From: Aporrectodea caliginosa
Lineage: Eukaryota; Annelida; Clitellata; Crassiclitellata; Lumbricidae
Length of the DNA: 64,000 nt
Direction of reading: 5' to 3'
Assembly (NCBI GenBank): GCA_020284085.1
Contig: JACEVL010000808.1
Coordinates: forward strand, 62,001 to 126,000
A program made the translations under genes and the position numbers. Every line of letters starts with the position of its first letter. Position 1 is the stretch's first letter. This document shows, one piece after another, positions 54,701 through 64,000 of the stretch. The notes under the pieces were generated by a model. That model had not been told where the DNA came from, did not search any database, and saw only the letters and a list, made by a program, of their open reading frames with translations.

Positions 54701-57700
54701 GCGGATAAACAAATTTACATTTCTGTTGACAGTTTATCCTGTCATTCATCTGTGCAGCTGTTATACACTGCCATTGGAGAGGTTTAGGAATAATCTTCGT
54801 TTCATATTTTCAAACTGAAAGTACGCAGGATGATTACAATTCAGTATGAACGGATGATCACAAGTTATTACAGGAGTCTAATTTAACTGTATACGGCAGC
54901 CATGCAAGGCGCCCATCACGTCCTACATCTCATTTTACCAACGCGCCATCTCGCGAATGATAGGCTGAGTGGACCTTTGGGAGGGTTGCGAGAAGCGATC
55001 CCGCTTCTACCGCTCTTCACGCCAGTGATGTTACCACTACTCTATGGACCTCCCCCCTAGTGGGTGCAGTGTGGGTAGCGGGCCTCTTTCTTAACCCATG
55101 GAAGACTAAATGGAGAGTATTGAACTTAAGAACATTGAATGGGTTAAATCTTTAAACTGGGTGACCTCATTTTGTTCATTTGTCTGATGCTACTTTGAAT
55201 CTGCTAAGTCTCTCACCGAATATGGAAATGGAATTTGTAGGTTGTCATACATGTAGACCTATATTCGTGACATACGCAGAATTAGGTGTCATTTGCCATG
55301 TCTTCAATATAATATATCTGGAGAACTCTTCTTGATACCTGGAAAAGTCGTCTTGTTTCCTGTAGATGGCTTCTTGTTGGTATCAGTGAGTCAAATATGC
55401 AGAAACTGTAGAGTTCACTTTCAAGTTCGCATGCATTGAACTCAAACCAACCACAACTTTTTAACCACAACTTTTTAAACCACAGTCCTAAATTCTTCGG
55501 ATGTTTCAACCAGATTGGTGTTTCGGTTGTGCCAAAAACCAAAATTGTTCTTGACGGAGGGACATTCGGATGTTGTACCTAAATCATCCACGTAACACCA
55601 TCACAAAGAGGTCATCCTGGATGACCGTCATATCATCCTGGATGACCGTCATATCTTCTAAACCATTGAAACCCCATCACTTAGTTATCACTGTTATATC
55701 GTAATTGCCTCCGCGAACAAATCAAGCAAACTAATCTATCATCCAGACCTTTCTCCCGAGGATCTTACTTCATCCGCGCCTTGCGCTTCTCCAGTCCACA
55801 GTGTTGGAATCATCTTTGACAAAAGTCTTCTTTTGCCGATCCCATCACTTAATTATCACGCACTTCCAAAATGCATATCCGTTGCCTTCGTGGAATTCAC
55901 ATAATATTAGTAAAATGTTTTTAACGCGCTCGAGGTCACAGAAATGCTAATCTGAGGCACAGAAAATATACTTGAATACATGACTGCCTGCTTCCATTGT
56001 TCACGCCAGACTCAACTGCTGCAATTCCATTTTCTATAACATCGACTCATCTCAAATAAAATCTCTGCAAGCAATCCTGAACGCTTTTAGCTATGCAGTC
56101 ACCTAAACTCTCAAACACCACCACATAACTCCAGTTCTCAAATCACTTCATTGGCCTAAAGTGCCTCACTGCATCCATTACAAAATTGAATATTTATCTC
56201 AAAATAATGTCCTTCAAACCTCTCAAATCTATTACATTCCCAGCAATTCACTGTCCAACCACCCCGATATGCTCACTCTTCATTATATCTCTCGGTGCCC
56301 AGCCTTTCTCAAAATCTGCACCGGTTCTTAGGCCTACTCTACGCTCAGTCAACTCTGGAACGAACTCCCAAAATGTCTCAGGCTCATCTTCCCATCGCTG
56401 TCAATCTCAGCACTCGATCCCACCTTGATCTCTCCTCTCCCCTGCAGTATGCGTCTGAAGACTGGAAACAGAAATTTTCAAGCTAGAATATCCTATCCTG
56501 GTTTCGCTTCTGCAAAATCCCATGACAATTATCACCAGCGATCTCCGCCGTAGCACCTTGCTGTCTCTTCGACTTGACCTCCCGGATTCTGACATGGCCC
56601 TGAAACCGCTCTAACGGCATCCTGTTTCTTACAGACTTGATTTGATAGAGTGCCGGTCATTAAGCTGGTCTCCCTAGCTGCTTGACTCTCGTGTGGCATA
56701 TAGAAATTTTGTAGACTTTTTGCAGTGTTTACATTTACCTTAGCAGAGTAAAAATGCATGGAAAATATATCGTGTCATTGGATTGAGTCCGAGTCCGCTT
56801 CTCTGATGTTTGTCAAGAAACCCTTGCGGAATTTTCTCGTTTTGGATGATTTTAATTACCTAAGGCCTACAGTCATCACCACATGGCAAGCGCCACGTGG
56901 TTGGTAATAATTAAAAACGCAAAGTCCGGAATTTCCACGTGCTTTTTCTGTAAGCCTTCAGAACGAAACTAAATACTCCATGGAAACAACATCTGCTGTC
57001 ATTATCGTGGGTGTAGTCTTATCGGGCATCCAACAGAAAAATCCACAGTGGCGTGTGAAAAAGTATGCTACATCCACCATTTTACATGTCAGTGATAATA
57101 TGCAAGAAATGATGATTTTCAGAGTAGAACCCTTAATCTTACTTTAAATTTTGTCTTTCTCAGGACATTTCTTTGGGTCCGGGAACCTACTGCTCGGAAA
57201 AGTACGACTCCATCTTGGTCCCAAAGATGGCCGTAGCGTAAGTATACTACATGGATAGTCAGCGATCAGACTTTGAATTAATTTCTTTTATAGGTTCCTT
57301 TTTCTGACACACATGCAGACTTATTGAATATTATTATTATTAATTAATTAATTAATAAAATTTCTAACGCGCGCATGGTCACGCCGAAATGTGAATCTGA
57401 GGCGCTGATAGTCAGCCGCCAGGTGAAGATGCAGTTAGATAACCAAGTGCTTGAAAGCCAAGGAGAAATAGTGAGTTTTTATCCGCTTTTCGAAGGAAGG
57501 AAGTGAATTGAGCAACGAAGCGGTCCACTGTCCATTCCTTGGGAGCAGAGACATGGAATGTACAAGAGCCCATAACTGTTCTGTATCGGGGCTCAGCTAA
57601 AAGACCCGCACTTGATGATTATGGGCAATGAGGAGGGATGTAAGGAGTTAGTTGTGATTGAAGTTAAGTAGGTGTGCTGGTACTGTGGAGGGCATGTAGG

Positions 57701-58648
57701 TCAAGCAGGTCAATTTAAACTTTATTCTGAATGCAACAGGAAGCCAATGCAGCTGATCGAGTAGTATTGAGGAACCTGTTCGCAACACTCCGCAAGTTAA
57801 GGAGTTTTGAATGCGTTGCAGCCTAATGAGCTCAAGGTCTGAGAGACCCACAAAGACCGAATTAGCATAATCAAGACGAGAGGAGACAAGTAAACAGGCT
57901 ATAGTTTGTGACATTCCTTTAGTACAGAGCCGACTGTTCTGATGCTGACAGTTTGTGACATTCTTAGTCAGAGCCGACCTGATGTGACGTATTGCCTTGA
58001 TGTGATAGAAACAAGATTTACAAAGGTTTGTTATGTGCGGTCGGAATGTGAGCTTACTGTCCATGGTTACCCCACGGTTGTGACCTGTCTGACGCTGGAA
58101 CAACAGAGCCTGCAAGGTCGATACTAGAAAGTGAAGGTAAAGAACGCAGGCGTTGGCATGAACCGAACAGAATTGCCTCAGACTTGTTTGGGTTTATGAA
58201 CTTTATGGCCAAACCAGTGAAACAGAACCATTCATATATGTGACAGAGCAATATGGAGCTGAGTACCATTCCCCGTACTGTTGTAATTAGATTCCAAAGT
58301 GATTAGCTAAACAACTGATTGGGGAAGTAAAGTCAGTATTCAGTAAATAATAAAGTGCTGAGGACATCGCTGTTAGATTACTGTTGTTAAGTTCTGCTAT
58401 ATACGTAATTAGTGTATGTAATTTATGTTGTTCATGTTATAAAACAAATTCTTCAGCACGAAGAGAGTGTAAGTCTGCTTAAGCGCCTTAACCCATCAGT
58501 ATTTCGCTTAGAACTCTTTCCCAGAGACTTATATCTCTGTCCTTGTTCGTTAAATATTTTAGACATTATGGAATGAAGTCACAAACTGATCGATTCAAGA
58601 CCATAATCAAGGTAAAATGTTTATGCTGTTAATTTTGTATATGTCTTC

Positions 58649-58684
<36 letters not shown>

Positions 58685-61600
58685 GTCTGTCTGTCTCTCT
58701 CTCTGTCTTCTCCCTGTCTCTGTCTGTCTCTCTCTCCCTCTCTCTCTCCCCAGAGTCCGTAGTTCAAAACCTAGACTGGTTGCTGCTGGCGCCATGACTG
58801 TCTTTCACGGATACAAAAGAAACGCCATCGACCGAATATAGTTATGTTAGAGATGTACATTTTTATGCAATCTTAAATGTACGCATGTGGGTATCTGGGT
58901 ATATTTCACAACAGGAGTCGAATTCAGAAATAGAATTAGAGAAAAAGAAAGTCATGCAAAATAAAAAGATTTCTTACACAAATATTTTACTAGCAGTGCT
59001 GAAGCATACTTAATATTGAGCAGAGCTTAAATTTGACAGATTTGGCCTAATTTTTCATTTTAGTTTTTTACTATGTGAAACACATACAACTTTGATTCCT
59101 AAATATTTACAACTCCGTTACTTAATAAATACACAGTACAATATACCGCCACTGTTTATAATTAGTTATTAATTAGTATTAAGTGCGCATTAAATTATTA
59201 CACAGCAACCAAATTATTATAACGATAAATTATCTACATGTACCATTAAATAAAATCATTTTAATAGAAAAATAAAGTAACGGAGTTGTAGTAACGGAGT
59301 TGTAAAATATTCATAATTAGGTCTCCACGCTGACCGGACGAGTTAAGATACAAAAAATAGTTAGTTTATAGTGGCCAGACTGTCAATTTCAATATTATCT
59401 TTGAAAGCAAAAAATTACATATATACACAAAGTGCAATAATTACAATCACGGAGTTGTAAATCTTTATTATACCATAACATCGCCGGATAAATTTCCGAA
59501 AATTGTCAACAGAAGCAAACATCCATATTGATCTCTTGTTTTTGAAATCAATGCAGACATGTGCCCTGCTATCGAAGTTGTCAATTCAAAAACCGAGAGT
59601 TTTCAATTTATTCCACAGATTGCAGAAACCCATTCGTAACGGAGTTGTAACCAATATCTGAAGTCAGAGGGTTTTATTTATTTTTTGATTATTTAGTTCG
59701 TTAATAAGTTAATAAAAACCATATAGAGCAATTATTAAACATAAGATCAGCGTTTCAACTGTTACCCTAACGTAACGTTGAATTGACTCACCATTGGAGA
59801 GGACAATGCAATTACGGGTTAAAATTGGACTTTATAAAAATATTTCATGCTAATCATCTAAATAATATAATAGAAATAATTTTTTATAACTGATTCATGC
59901 CCTACAATGTATTTAAAAATTATAAATTATAATTTTACTCTTTGTGTAAGCCGTCCAAAGGAGAAGACGGAAATTTCTCTAGTGTATCATATGGGTGGCA
60001 AGTGTATCATATGAGTGGCAAGTGCATGATATAAATATCAAGTGTATCATATGAGTGGCAAGTGCATCAGATGGGTAGCACGTGGATGAGATGGGTGGCA
60101 AGTGCATCAGATGGGTGGCAAGTGCATCAGATGGGTGGCAAGTGTATCAGATGGGTGGCAAGTGTATCATATTAGTGGCAAGTGCATCAGATGGGTGGCA
60201 AGTGCATCAGATGGGTGGCAAGTGCATTAGATGGGTGGAAAGGTGGCAAGTTCATTAGTGTATCAAGTGCATCAGATGGGTGGCAAGTTCATTAGATGGG
60301 TGGAAAGGTGGCAAGTTCATTAGATGGGTGGCAAGTGCATCAGATGGGTGGCAAGCAATGGGTGGAAAGGTGGCAAGTTCATTAGATGGGTGGAAAGGTG
60401 GCAAGTGCATCAGATGGGTGGCAAGTTCATTAGATGGGTGGAAAGGTGGCAAGTTCATTAGATGGGTGGAAAGGTGGCAAGTTCATTAGATGGGTGGAAA
60501 GGTGGCAAGTGCATCAGATGGGTGGCAAGTTCATTAGATGGGTGGAAAGGTGGCAAGTTCATTAGATGGGTGGAAAGGTGGCAAGTGCATCAGATGGGTG
60601 GCAAGTTCATTAGATGGGTGGAAAGGTGGCAAGTTCATTAGATGGGTGGAAAGGTGGCAAGTGCATCAGATGGGTGGCAAGTTCATTAGATGGGTGGAAA
60701 GGTGGCAAGTTCATTAGATGGGTGGAAAGGTGGCAAGTTCATTAGATGGGTGGAAAGGTGGCAAGTTCATTAGATGGGTGGAAAGGTGGCAAGTTCATTA
60801 GATGGGTGGAAAGTGCCTCAGATGTGGAAGTGTAATACAGTTAGATAGGCCTACTCATCAGCATATTGGCGAATCCCAGAGAAAAACATTGCGGTGTATC
60901 TGCAATTTTTATAGCGCTGCACTGTCAACCCAGATGTCGGGGTTCAAATCCCAACCAGGGTAGAAAGACATTTCGAGATTTCTGTCCCACATGCGACCCA
61001 AGAGAACTCACCTGCAAAAGGAGTCCATCTGACCGTACGGGATGAGGAAGAGCACTGGCCACCCGCCCTCATAATGCCGAGACAAAGAAAGTGAAGTCTC
61101 TAACACATGATACCCGTGGCTGCATCTGAGGGCTAGCTTAAAGGACTGACCTTCTTCATAATGAACTCTGTCAGGCAGCATTTAGAGGCAGACAGACGTT
61201 TGTTCGGAGCCATTTCCTCCAACCAACATCATAATCCTATATCCGCTGTTACCTCCGATTTGTCCTCCTGGATATTTGCTTCGCCCCGTTCCCCATGGTT
61301 TTCCCTTCCTAACAAAGATGACTATAATTTCATATCCAGAGTACTATATCAAAATATATATTAATTCTCTTTCCTCAGTTATAACACTAATAGTCCAATA
61401 TGTATGACATGCCAAATAGTTCTAATTTTATCTAAACATTGACTTATTCTAATCTTCAAACATCCAATAAGACCTTAGTTTATCAATGCATAAGTTGCGT
61501 ACTTGTCAGCTTAGTTTTTAGTAAGCGAAAAATTGATTGATTTCAACATTCCTTACGTGACGGCGAGAGGTCAGAGCACACAACGCAGGTTAGACCTATG

Positions 61601-63166
61601 GACCTATGGATTCAGACTGAAAGGACTTCTCCATAATGCTGATTAGCAAGCGAAGGTGAAGGCGTTGTGCTTGTTTTGTTGTGTTCTTAGCAACAAGGCC
61701 CGGATGTGGTGGCTTATGATTCAAAGACTCGACTGGCCGACCATCCTTCCTATGGCTCGTGTTTCTCTTCAAAAACTCAGAGATTTCGTTCATGTCATAC
61801 GGTTAGTGACATTTAATGTGAAATTTAAAAGTGATATGTAATAATATCTCATTGGTAAGACTATTAGAACACGAGATTGAACAGTTTCGTGGTCTATTTT
61901 CACGTTCATCATCGGCAAGCTTTCTTTAGCTTCCACTGCTGATTTTGATAACCTTTCGGTTGAAGCATGAACACACACTGATAGTCAAATAAAGACAACA
62001 GTAAACTTTCTGTTGGATGCATCTATAGTTCTATACACGTAGGCTAAGTATGACGAATGTGCATCGCCGTCTGTGGAGGTCCTCAAACGCCACCGCGTAT
62101 ACATATGTAGGTATAAGGATGGGGTACTCAGAATTAGTTAAACATATTGAGCGTGAAACAACTAAATTACGCGACCATGTTTATCCATCCATGAATCCAT
62201 CCATTTATCCATTCATTTATTCATTCATCGTTAATCCATCCATGCATCTATCCATTTCATGTCATTTATGGTGGATGTATAGAGGAACGTGTAGACCAGG
62301 GGTTCCCAACCTGGGGTCAACCTGAGATGTCATTTCAGGGGGTGCGAGAAAGAGGGAAAGTATGACATTTAAATTGTTGAGCTCTCATAGGATAAGTATG
62401 GGTGAGACCGTAAGATTAGATTCATTATTTCCACGTAACATTGCAAGCCTCTAAGACTCCGGCTTAGCTAGCCGAAGACTTGCAAGCACATGTTCCAGTA
62501 GTAGGGCGTTAGATGTCTCCAGTATCGACGACAAAATTAGGTCATCTATGGGATTGATGAAAACATTGTTAAAAATTGAAGTTGGATTGATGAAATTTTT
62601 TCCGTAAATAGAAGCTGGATGGATGAAACGAAGTTTTCGATTCAATAGAAGCTGGATTGATGAAAATAATTGTTTCCTTAATTAGAAGCTGGATCCATGA
62701 GAATATATCTTTGCTTAAATAAAAGTTCCATTGATGAAAAAATATTTCTTTCGTCAAATAGAAGTTGGATTGATAAAAGTAATTTTTCCAATTCAATGGA
62801 AGTTGGATTGATGAAAATATTTCTCGATGAAACGGAAGCTGGATTGATGATAGTTAACATGCACCTAGGTAGACTGCTTACTTACCAACGTCAAGTACGG
62901 CATTGAAGACATTAGAATAATTTAGCAACGTAGGCCTAAACTACGACTTTACCCAAATTGTAATTATTACATTATTATACTGACGTGAGTTTGAGCTAAC
63001 CTTCAATAAAAACAAGTTTAATAACGAGATAATTTCTTGTAACCCCGTACAGATTTTATATTACCGTAGGTATTGTTTGCAGAAAGTGCCGGGACCGGGA
63101 ACTTACGCTCGTTCGTTTGAACCAATTCACTCGTGGAACTCCAACTTCAGTGATTATTATGTCTAA
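48650..63166 (+). CDS. Sperm-tail/ciliary PG-rich repeat protein (STPG/CIMAP type)
   Basis: Eight exons (48650-48715, 51907-51942, 53366-53532, 54015-54099, 57164-57237, 58563-58611, 61691-61801, 63083-63166) have GT/AG borders and compatible phases, and give 223 residues ending in TAA. The repeat PGPGTY occurs at residues 37-42 and 199-204, with variants LGPGTY (122-127) and GPDVVAY (162-168), each followed by a basic stretch with F-x-S/K-K-T-x-R-F (SCFSSKTQRF, SQTDRF). This is the SHIPPO/STPG repeat of proteins that bind or line axonemal and sperm-tail microtubules. The layout recalls LEXM/CIMAP2, but I cannot settle the ortholog, so no symbol is given. The start Met lies 36 bases after a CRE. 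Upstream non-coding exons or missed exons are possible. Confidence 0.85.
48896..48957 (+). repeat. (GGA)n microsatellite
   Basis: Purine-only run of GGAGGAGGA in intron 1 of the PG-rich gene. It can form triplex or G-rich structures. Confidence 0.9.
49380..50460 (-). mobile_element. LINE-end dispersed repeat, copy 2, split by a hAT
   Basis: 49380-49543 and 50395-50460 together match 12660-12885. The hAT 49544-50386 sits between them. Confidence 0.75.
49544..50386. mobile_element. hAT element, 843 bp
   Basis: Direct repeat GTCGTGCC at 49536-49543 and 50387-50394. The ends CAGTGGCGTAACGAGG and the inverted form CCTCGTTACGCCACTG are perfect over 16 bases, next to GCCCCCGGGCGCAG on both sides. 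It contains copy 3 of the dispersed repeat (49740-49830). It has no transposase. Confidence 0.92.
50985..51370 (+). mobile_element. LINE reverse transcriptase C-terminus
   Basis: Broken + frames read DVLHWLPVSQRISYRIVAL, AARRVLRSATRGELLVPRVR and SIVGLSIWSGLPLELRS, then the terminal GGGAGCGCTCCTGAATAG and GTGCTATACAAATGCTC. Intronic in the PG-rich gene. Confidence 0.75.
51907..51942 (+). CDS. PG-rich repeat gene exon 2 (36-base micro-exon)
   Basis: Twelve codons, NRAKPSTKYEPP, between TGATCAG and GTGAGT, phase 0 on both sides. It would place KPSTKYEPP just before the first PGPGTY, a typical context. Confidence 0.6.
52180..52890 (-). mobile_element. LINE-derived fragment
   Basis: The - strand frames include SSHLDYCNSL and YSTRSSECLSLVRPKTRT, weak matches to LINE C-terminal blocks. 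It shares its left half with 61-620. A small + copy of its inner part lies at 53155-53222. Confidence 0.5.
53155..53222 (+). repeat. Inverted partial copy of the 52180 repeat
   Basis: ATCTTTGGTCATACCTAAAC and TTTATTCGGTTGCTG are the complement of words at 52340-52410. Confidence 0.6.
53366..53532 (+). CDS. PG-rich repeat gene exon 3
   Basis: It starts EVPGPGTYETQDFLDELGKK and continues with a basic Arg cluster (GRRRRLVF), ending in two bases of a Cys codon before GTAGGA. It holds the first full PG repeat. Confidence 0.85.
54015..54099 (+). CDS. PG-rich repeat gene exon 4
   Basis: One base completes the Cys codon, then LEKSRNTYSFRNTDRKSRDV and further residues to STDK, with donor GTACGT. It has no PG motif; it is a polar, basic linker. 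Confidence 0.75.
54880..55055 (-). mobile_element. tRNA-derived SINE, copy 2
   Basis: On the - strand it has the same body as 35876-36085 (TAAAATGAGATGTAGGA, then GGGCGCCTTGCATGGCTG). The tRNA-like head carries GTAGTGGTAACATCACTGG. It lies in an intron of the PG-rich gene. Confidence 0.65.
55980..56430 (+). mobile_element. LINE reverse transcriptase C-terminus, second lineage
   Basis: Broken + frames read RLNCCNSIFYNIDSSQIKSL, TPVLKSLHWPKVPHCIHYKI and LSQLWNELPKMSQ. The HITPVLxSLHWLxV form differs from the copies at 36680 and 40957. Intronic in the PG-rich gene. Confidence 0.7.
57164..57237 (+). CDS. PG-rich repeat gene exon 5
   Basis: Acceptor TTTCTCAG, then DISLGPGTYCSEKYDSILVP and KMAV, ending in two bases of an Ala codon before GTAAGT. 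It holds the second PG repeat. Confidence 0.85.
57345..58270 (-). mobile_element. LINE reverse transcriptase C-terminus with (ATTA)n tail
   Basis: The - strand frame 57648-58115 reads MDSKLTFRPHI, SSRLDYANSVFVGLSD, RLQRIQNSLTCGVL and LDQLHWLPVAFRIKFKL. The element ends at 57345-57370 with a run of ATTA units. The terminal words near 57370-57400 recur at 55918-55960. Confidence 0.8.
58563..58611 (+). CDS. PG-rich repeat gene exon 6
   Basis: Acceptor TATTTTAG, one base completing the Ala codon, then HYGMKSQTDRFKTIIK to a GTAAAA donor in phase 0. The Y-G-x-K-S-x-T-x-R-F pattern is the usual second half of a SHIPPO repeat, and the phase fits both neighbours. Confidence 0.7.
58652..58752 (+). repeat. 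(TC)n microsatellite with TG interruptions
   Basis: One hundred bases of CT repeats directly after a coding exon (58563-58611). It could pass for a polypyrimidine tract of a splice acceptor (see rejected items). Confidence 0.9.
59107..59650. repeat. Five copies of a 15-base motif GTAACGGAGTTGTAA
   Basis: It is inverted at 59107-59121; direct copies lie at 59277-59290, 59291-59305 and 59636-59650, with a partial one at 59448-59460. First and last copies face each other, like the ends of an element. Confidence 0.6.
59981..60828 (+). repeat. Compound minisatellite (20- and 28-base units)
   Basis: Unit A is AGATGGGTGGCAAGTGCATC. Unit B has the 8-base insert AAAGGTGG after GGGTGG and ends in TTCATT. 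The first third is mostly A-type with diverged copies; later parts alternate one A with two or more B units, which makes a higher-order repeat. It lies in an intron of the PG-rich gene. Confidence 0.93.
60890..61140 (+). mobile_element. Possible tRNA-derived SINE
   Basis: A B-box-like GGGGTTCAAATCCC lies 40 bases after TAGCGCTGCAC. The body does not match the other SINE copies, so this is weak. Confidence 0.35.
61691..61801 (+). CDS. PG-rich repeat gene exon 7
   Basis: Thirty-seven codons, phase 0 on both sides, starting QQGPDVVAYDSK and including DHPSYGSCFSSKTQRF. It matches the family pattern GP-x-x-Y ... SYG-x-x-F-S-S-K-T-x-R-F. Acceptor GTTCTTAG, donor GTTAGT. Confidence 0.8.
62298..62440. 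mobile_element. hAT MITE, left part only
   Basis: CAGGGGTTCCCAACCTGGGG, then AAATTGTTGAGCTCTCATAG and ATAAGTATG, follow the order found in 14982-15120. The right end is missing. Confidence 0.7.
62560..62860 (-). repeat. Minisatellite, CATCAATCCAACTTC family, locus 2 (inverted)
   Basis: Eight or so units of 33-37 bases with the core GAAGCTGGATTGATGAAAA, the reverse complement of locus 1 at 42975-43150. It lies in the last intron of the PG-rich gene, 220 bases before the final exon. Confidence 0.88.
63083..63166 (+). CDS. PG-rich repeat gene exon 8 (last)
   Basis: Acceptor TTTGCAG, then KVPGPGTYARSFEPIHSW and on to SDYYV and TAA. It holds the last full PG repeat. No AATAAA is obvious just downstream, so the 3' UTR end is unclear. 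Confidence 0.85.
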   Translation, partial: KVPGPGTYARSFEPIHSWNSNFSDYYV

Positions 63167-64000
63167 AAGACTGAACCGGACAGAAGTCCCTCCGTTCCTA
63201 CGGAACATTTTCTGTCCTTTGGAACATTTCTGTGTTTCAGAAACATTTTATGTCATTTGAAAGACAATTCGAAACAGCAGAAATAATATTTTTCATTAAT
63301 TATTTGTGATGGCAGTGTTAACTGCGCAAACATGACATGGACAGTTTTCATGAAAGTAGGTGTACTAAACATGTAGATGTTTAGTACACGTCGCGACTCG
63401 AGAGATTTTTTGTCTTTTACATTTAAAAAAATGCAGAATGAGTGCTACCACGGTTTTAATTCTGGTGCATCATATTCTACGAAAGGTTGTTGGTTTTTTT
63501 CTTACGTATTAGAAGACATCGGTTGATTGCAAACAATGAAGTACACGACGAAGGTGTCCGAAGTGAAAGTTTCGATAAGACAAAATTCACCCACTTCCAT
63601 TGCATGAACTTCGTATGCTGTAATTGTGTAAATAATAGTAGGTTCTATATTGCGCAAAACTTGATTTACATGATAGTCTCAATGTTATGTAACAGTTGAA
63701 ACGTTCTTAAGAATTCGTTTCTTTAGTGCAGTCAGGTAATTGTTTAAACGTGATCTGAATTGGTTCAAATATGATAAATGTTTAAGGTCAATGGATAGGG
63801 TACACTTCCTATTTTATTTTGAAGGAAAACGCCTTTGAGTTGCCCAATCCAACTGATTTCGACTAGGGTTGCCCATAGAACTTATGATGAAGAAATTGAG
63901 AGTTAAAATAGCAAATTGGGATAAAAAGCGGATGACTTAACTGTTTTAAAAGTAGAAGAGGTCGCAGATGTTTTGGCGACTTGAACATTACAATTGACTC

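Noticed and set aside
58754..58841. Candidate exon after the (TC)n run, reading VRSSKPRLVAAGAMTVFHGY to a stop
   Set aside because: It joins exon 57164-57237 in phase, but it ends in a stop and lacks the PG-repeat pattern. The exon 58563-58611 also joins in phase, continues into 61691 and 63083, and has the family motif. The CT run is better read as a microsatellite.
60255..60489. Repeat protein read from either strand of the minisatellite
   Set aside because: Open frames follow from the unit sequence having no stops in some frames; no start context or splice sites support expression.

Overview
The window is metazoan genomic DNA: intron-rich, AT-rich, and packed with decayed transposons. Three protein-coding genes can be read through their splice sites. 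(1) The 3' two-thirds of PTEN, the PIP3 phosphatase and tumour suppressor, lies on the + strand at 6431-13299 (six exons; the first exons lie upstream of the window). (2) A complete UFM1 gene, encoding the ubiquitin-fold modifier, lies on the - strand from 34148 to about 42700 (four coding exons plus a 5' exon that supplies the first two bases of the start codon). (3) A ciliary/sperm-tail PG-rich repeat protein (STPG/SHIPPO type, possibly LEXM/CIMAP2-like) lies on the + strand at 48650-63166 (eight exons that join in frame into 223 residues). PTEN and the PG-rich gene run rightwards and UFM1 runs leftwards between them. I see no functional link among the three.

Layout. 1-6430: PTEN intron with LINE debris and a hAT-type MITE. 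6431-13299: PTEN exons. 13300-18250: PTEN 3' UTR/intergenic DNA with one hAT MITE. 18255-33310: an intergenic transposon graveyard holding RTE-like LINE debris, three fragments of an R2-like endonuclease-type retrotransposon, a LINE split by a Tc1/mariner element, two satellite-like arrays, several hAT elements and microsatellites. 33725-42700: UFM1, with a 5'-truncated jockey/CR1-like LINE, hAT MITEs, a SINE and a Harbinger-like MITE in its introns. 42950-48500: a minisatellite and a nested stack of a hAT holding another hAT, a MULE and a hairpin. 48600-63166: the PG-rich gene, whose introns carry LINE ends, SINEs and a compound minisatellite. 63167-64000: 3' flank.

Organism. The PTEN intron positions (mostly shared with vertebrates), the (AATAC)n-tailed LINE 3' ends, the abundant TAGGCCTA-like words and the R2-like retrotransposon suggest a marine invertebrate, perhaps a deuterostome such as an echinoderm. 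This is inference only; no species-diagnostic gene is present.

Most unusual points: PTEN carries about 257 extra residues inside one C2-domain exon, with an in-frame 672-bp segment flanked by usable splice signals (a possible exitron). An intron interrupts its catalytic P-loop, and its C-terminal PDZ ligand is kept. The UFM1 start codon is split by an intron. One minisatellite family sits at two loci in opposite orientation. Over a dozen transposon insertions can be dated relative to one another from intact target-site duplications.
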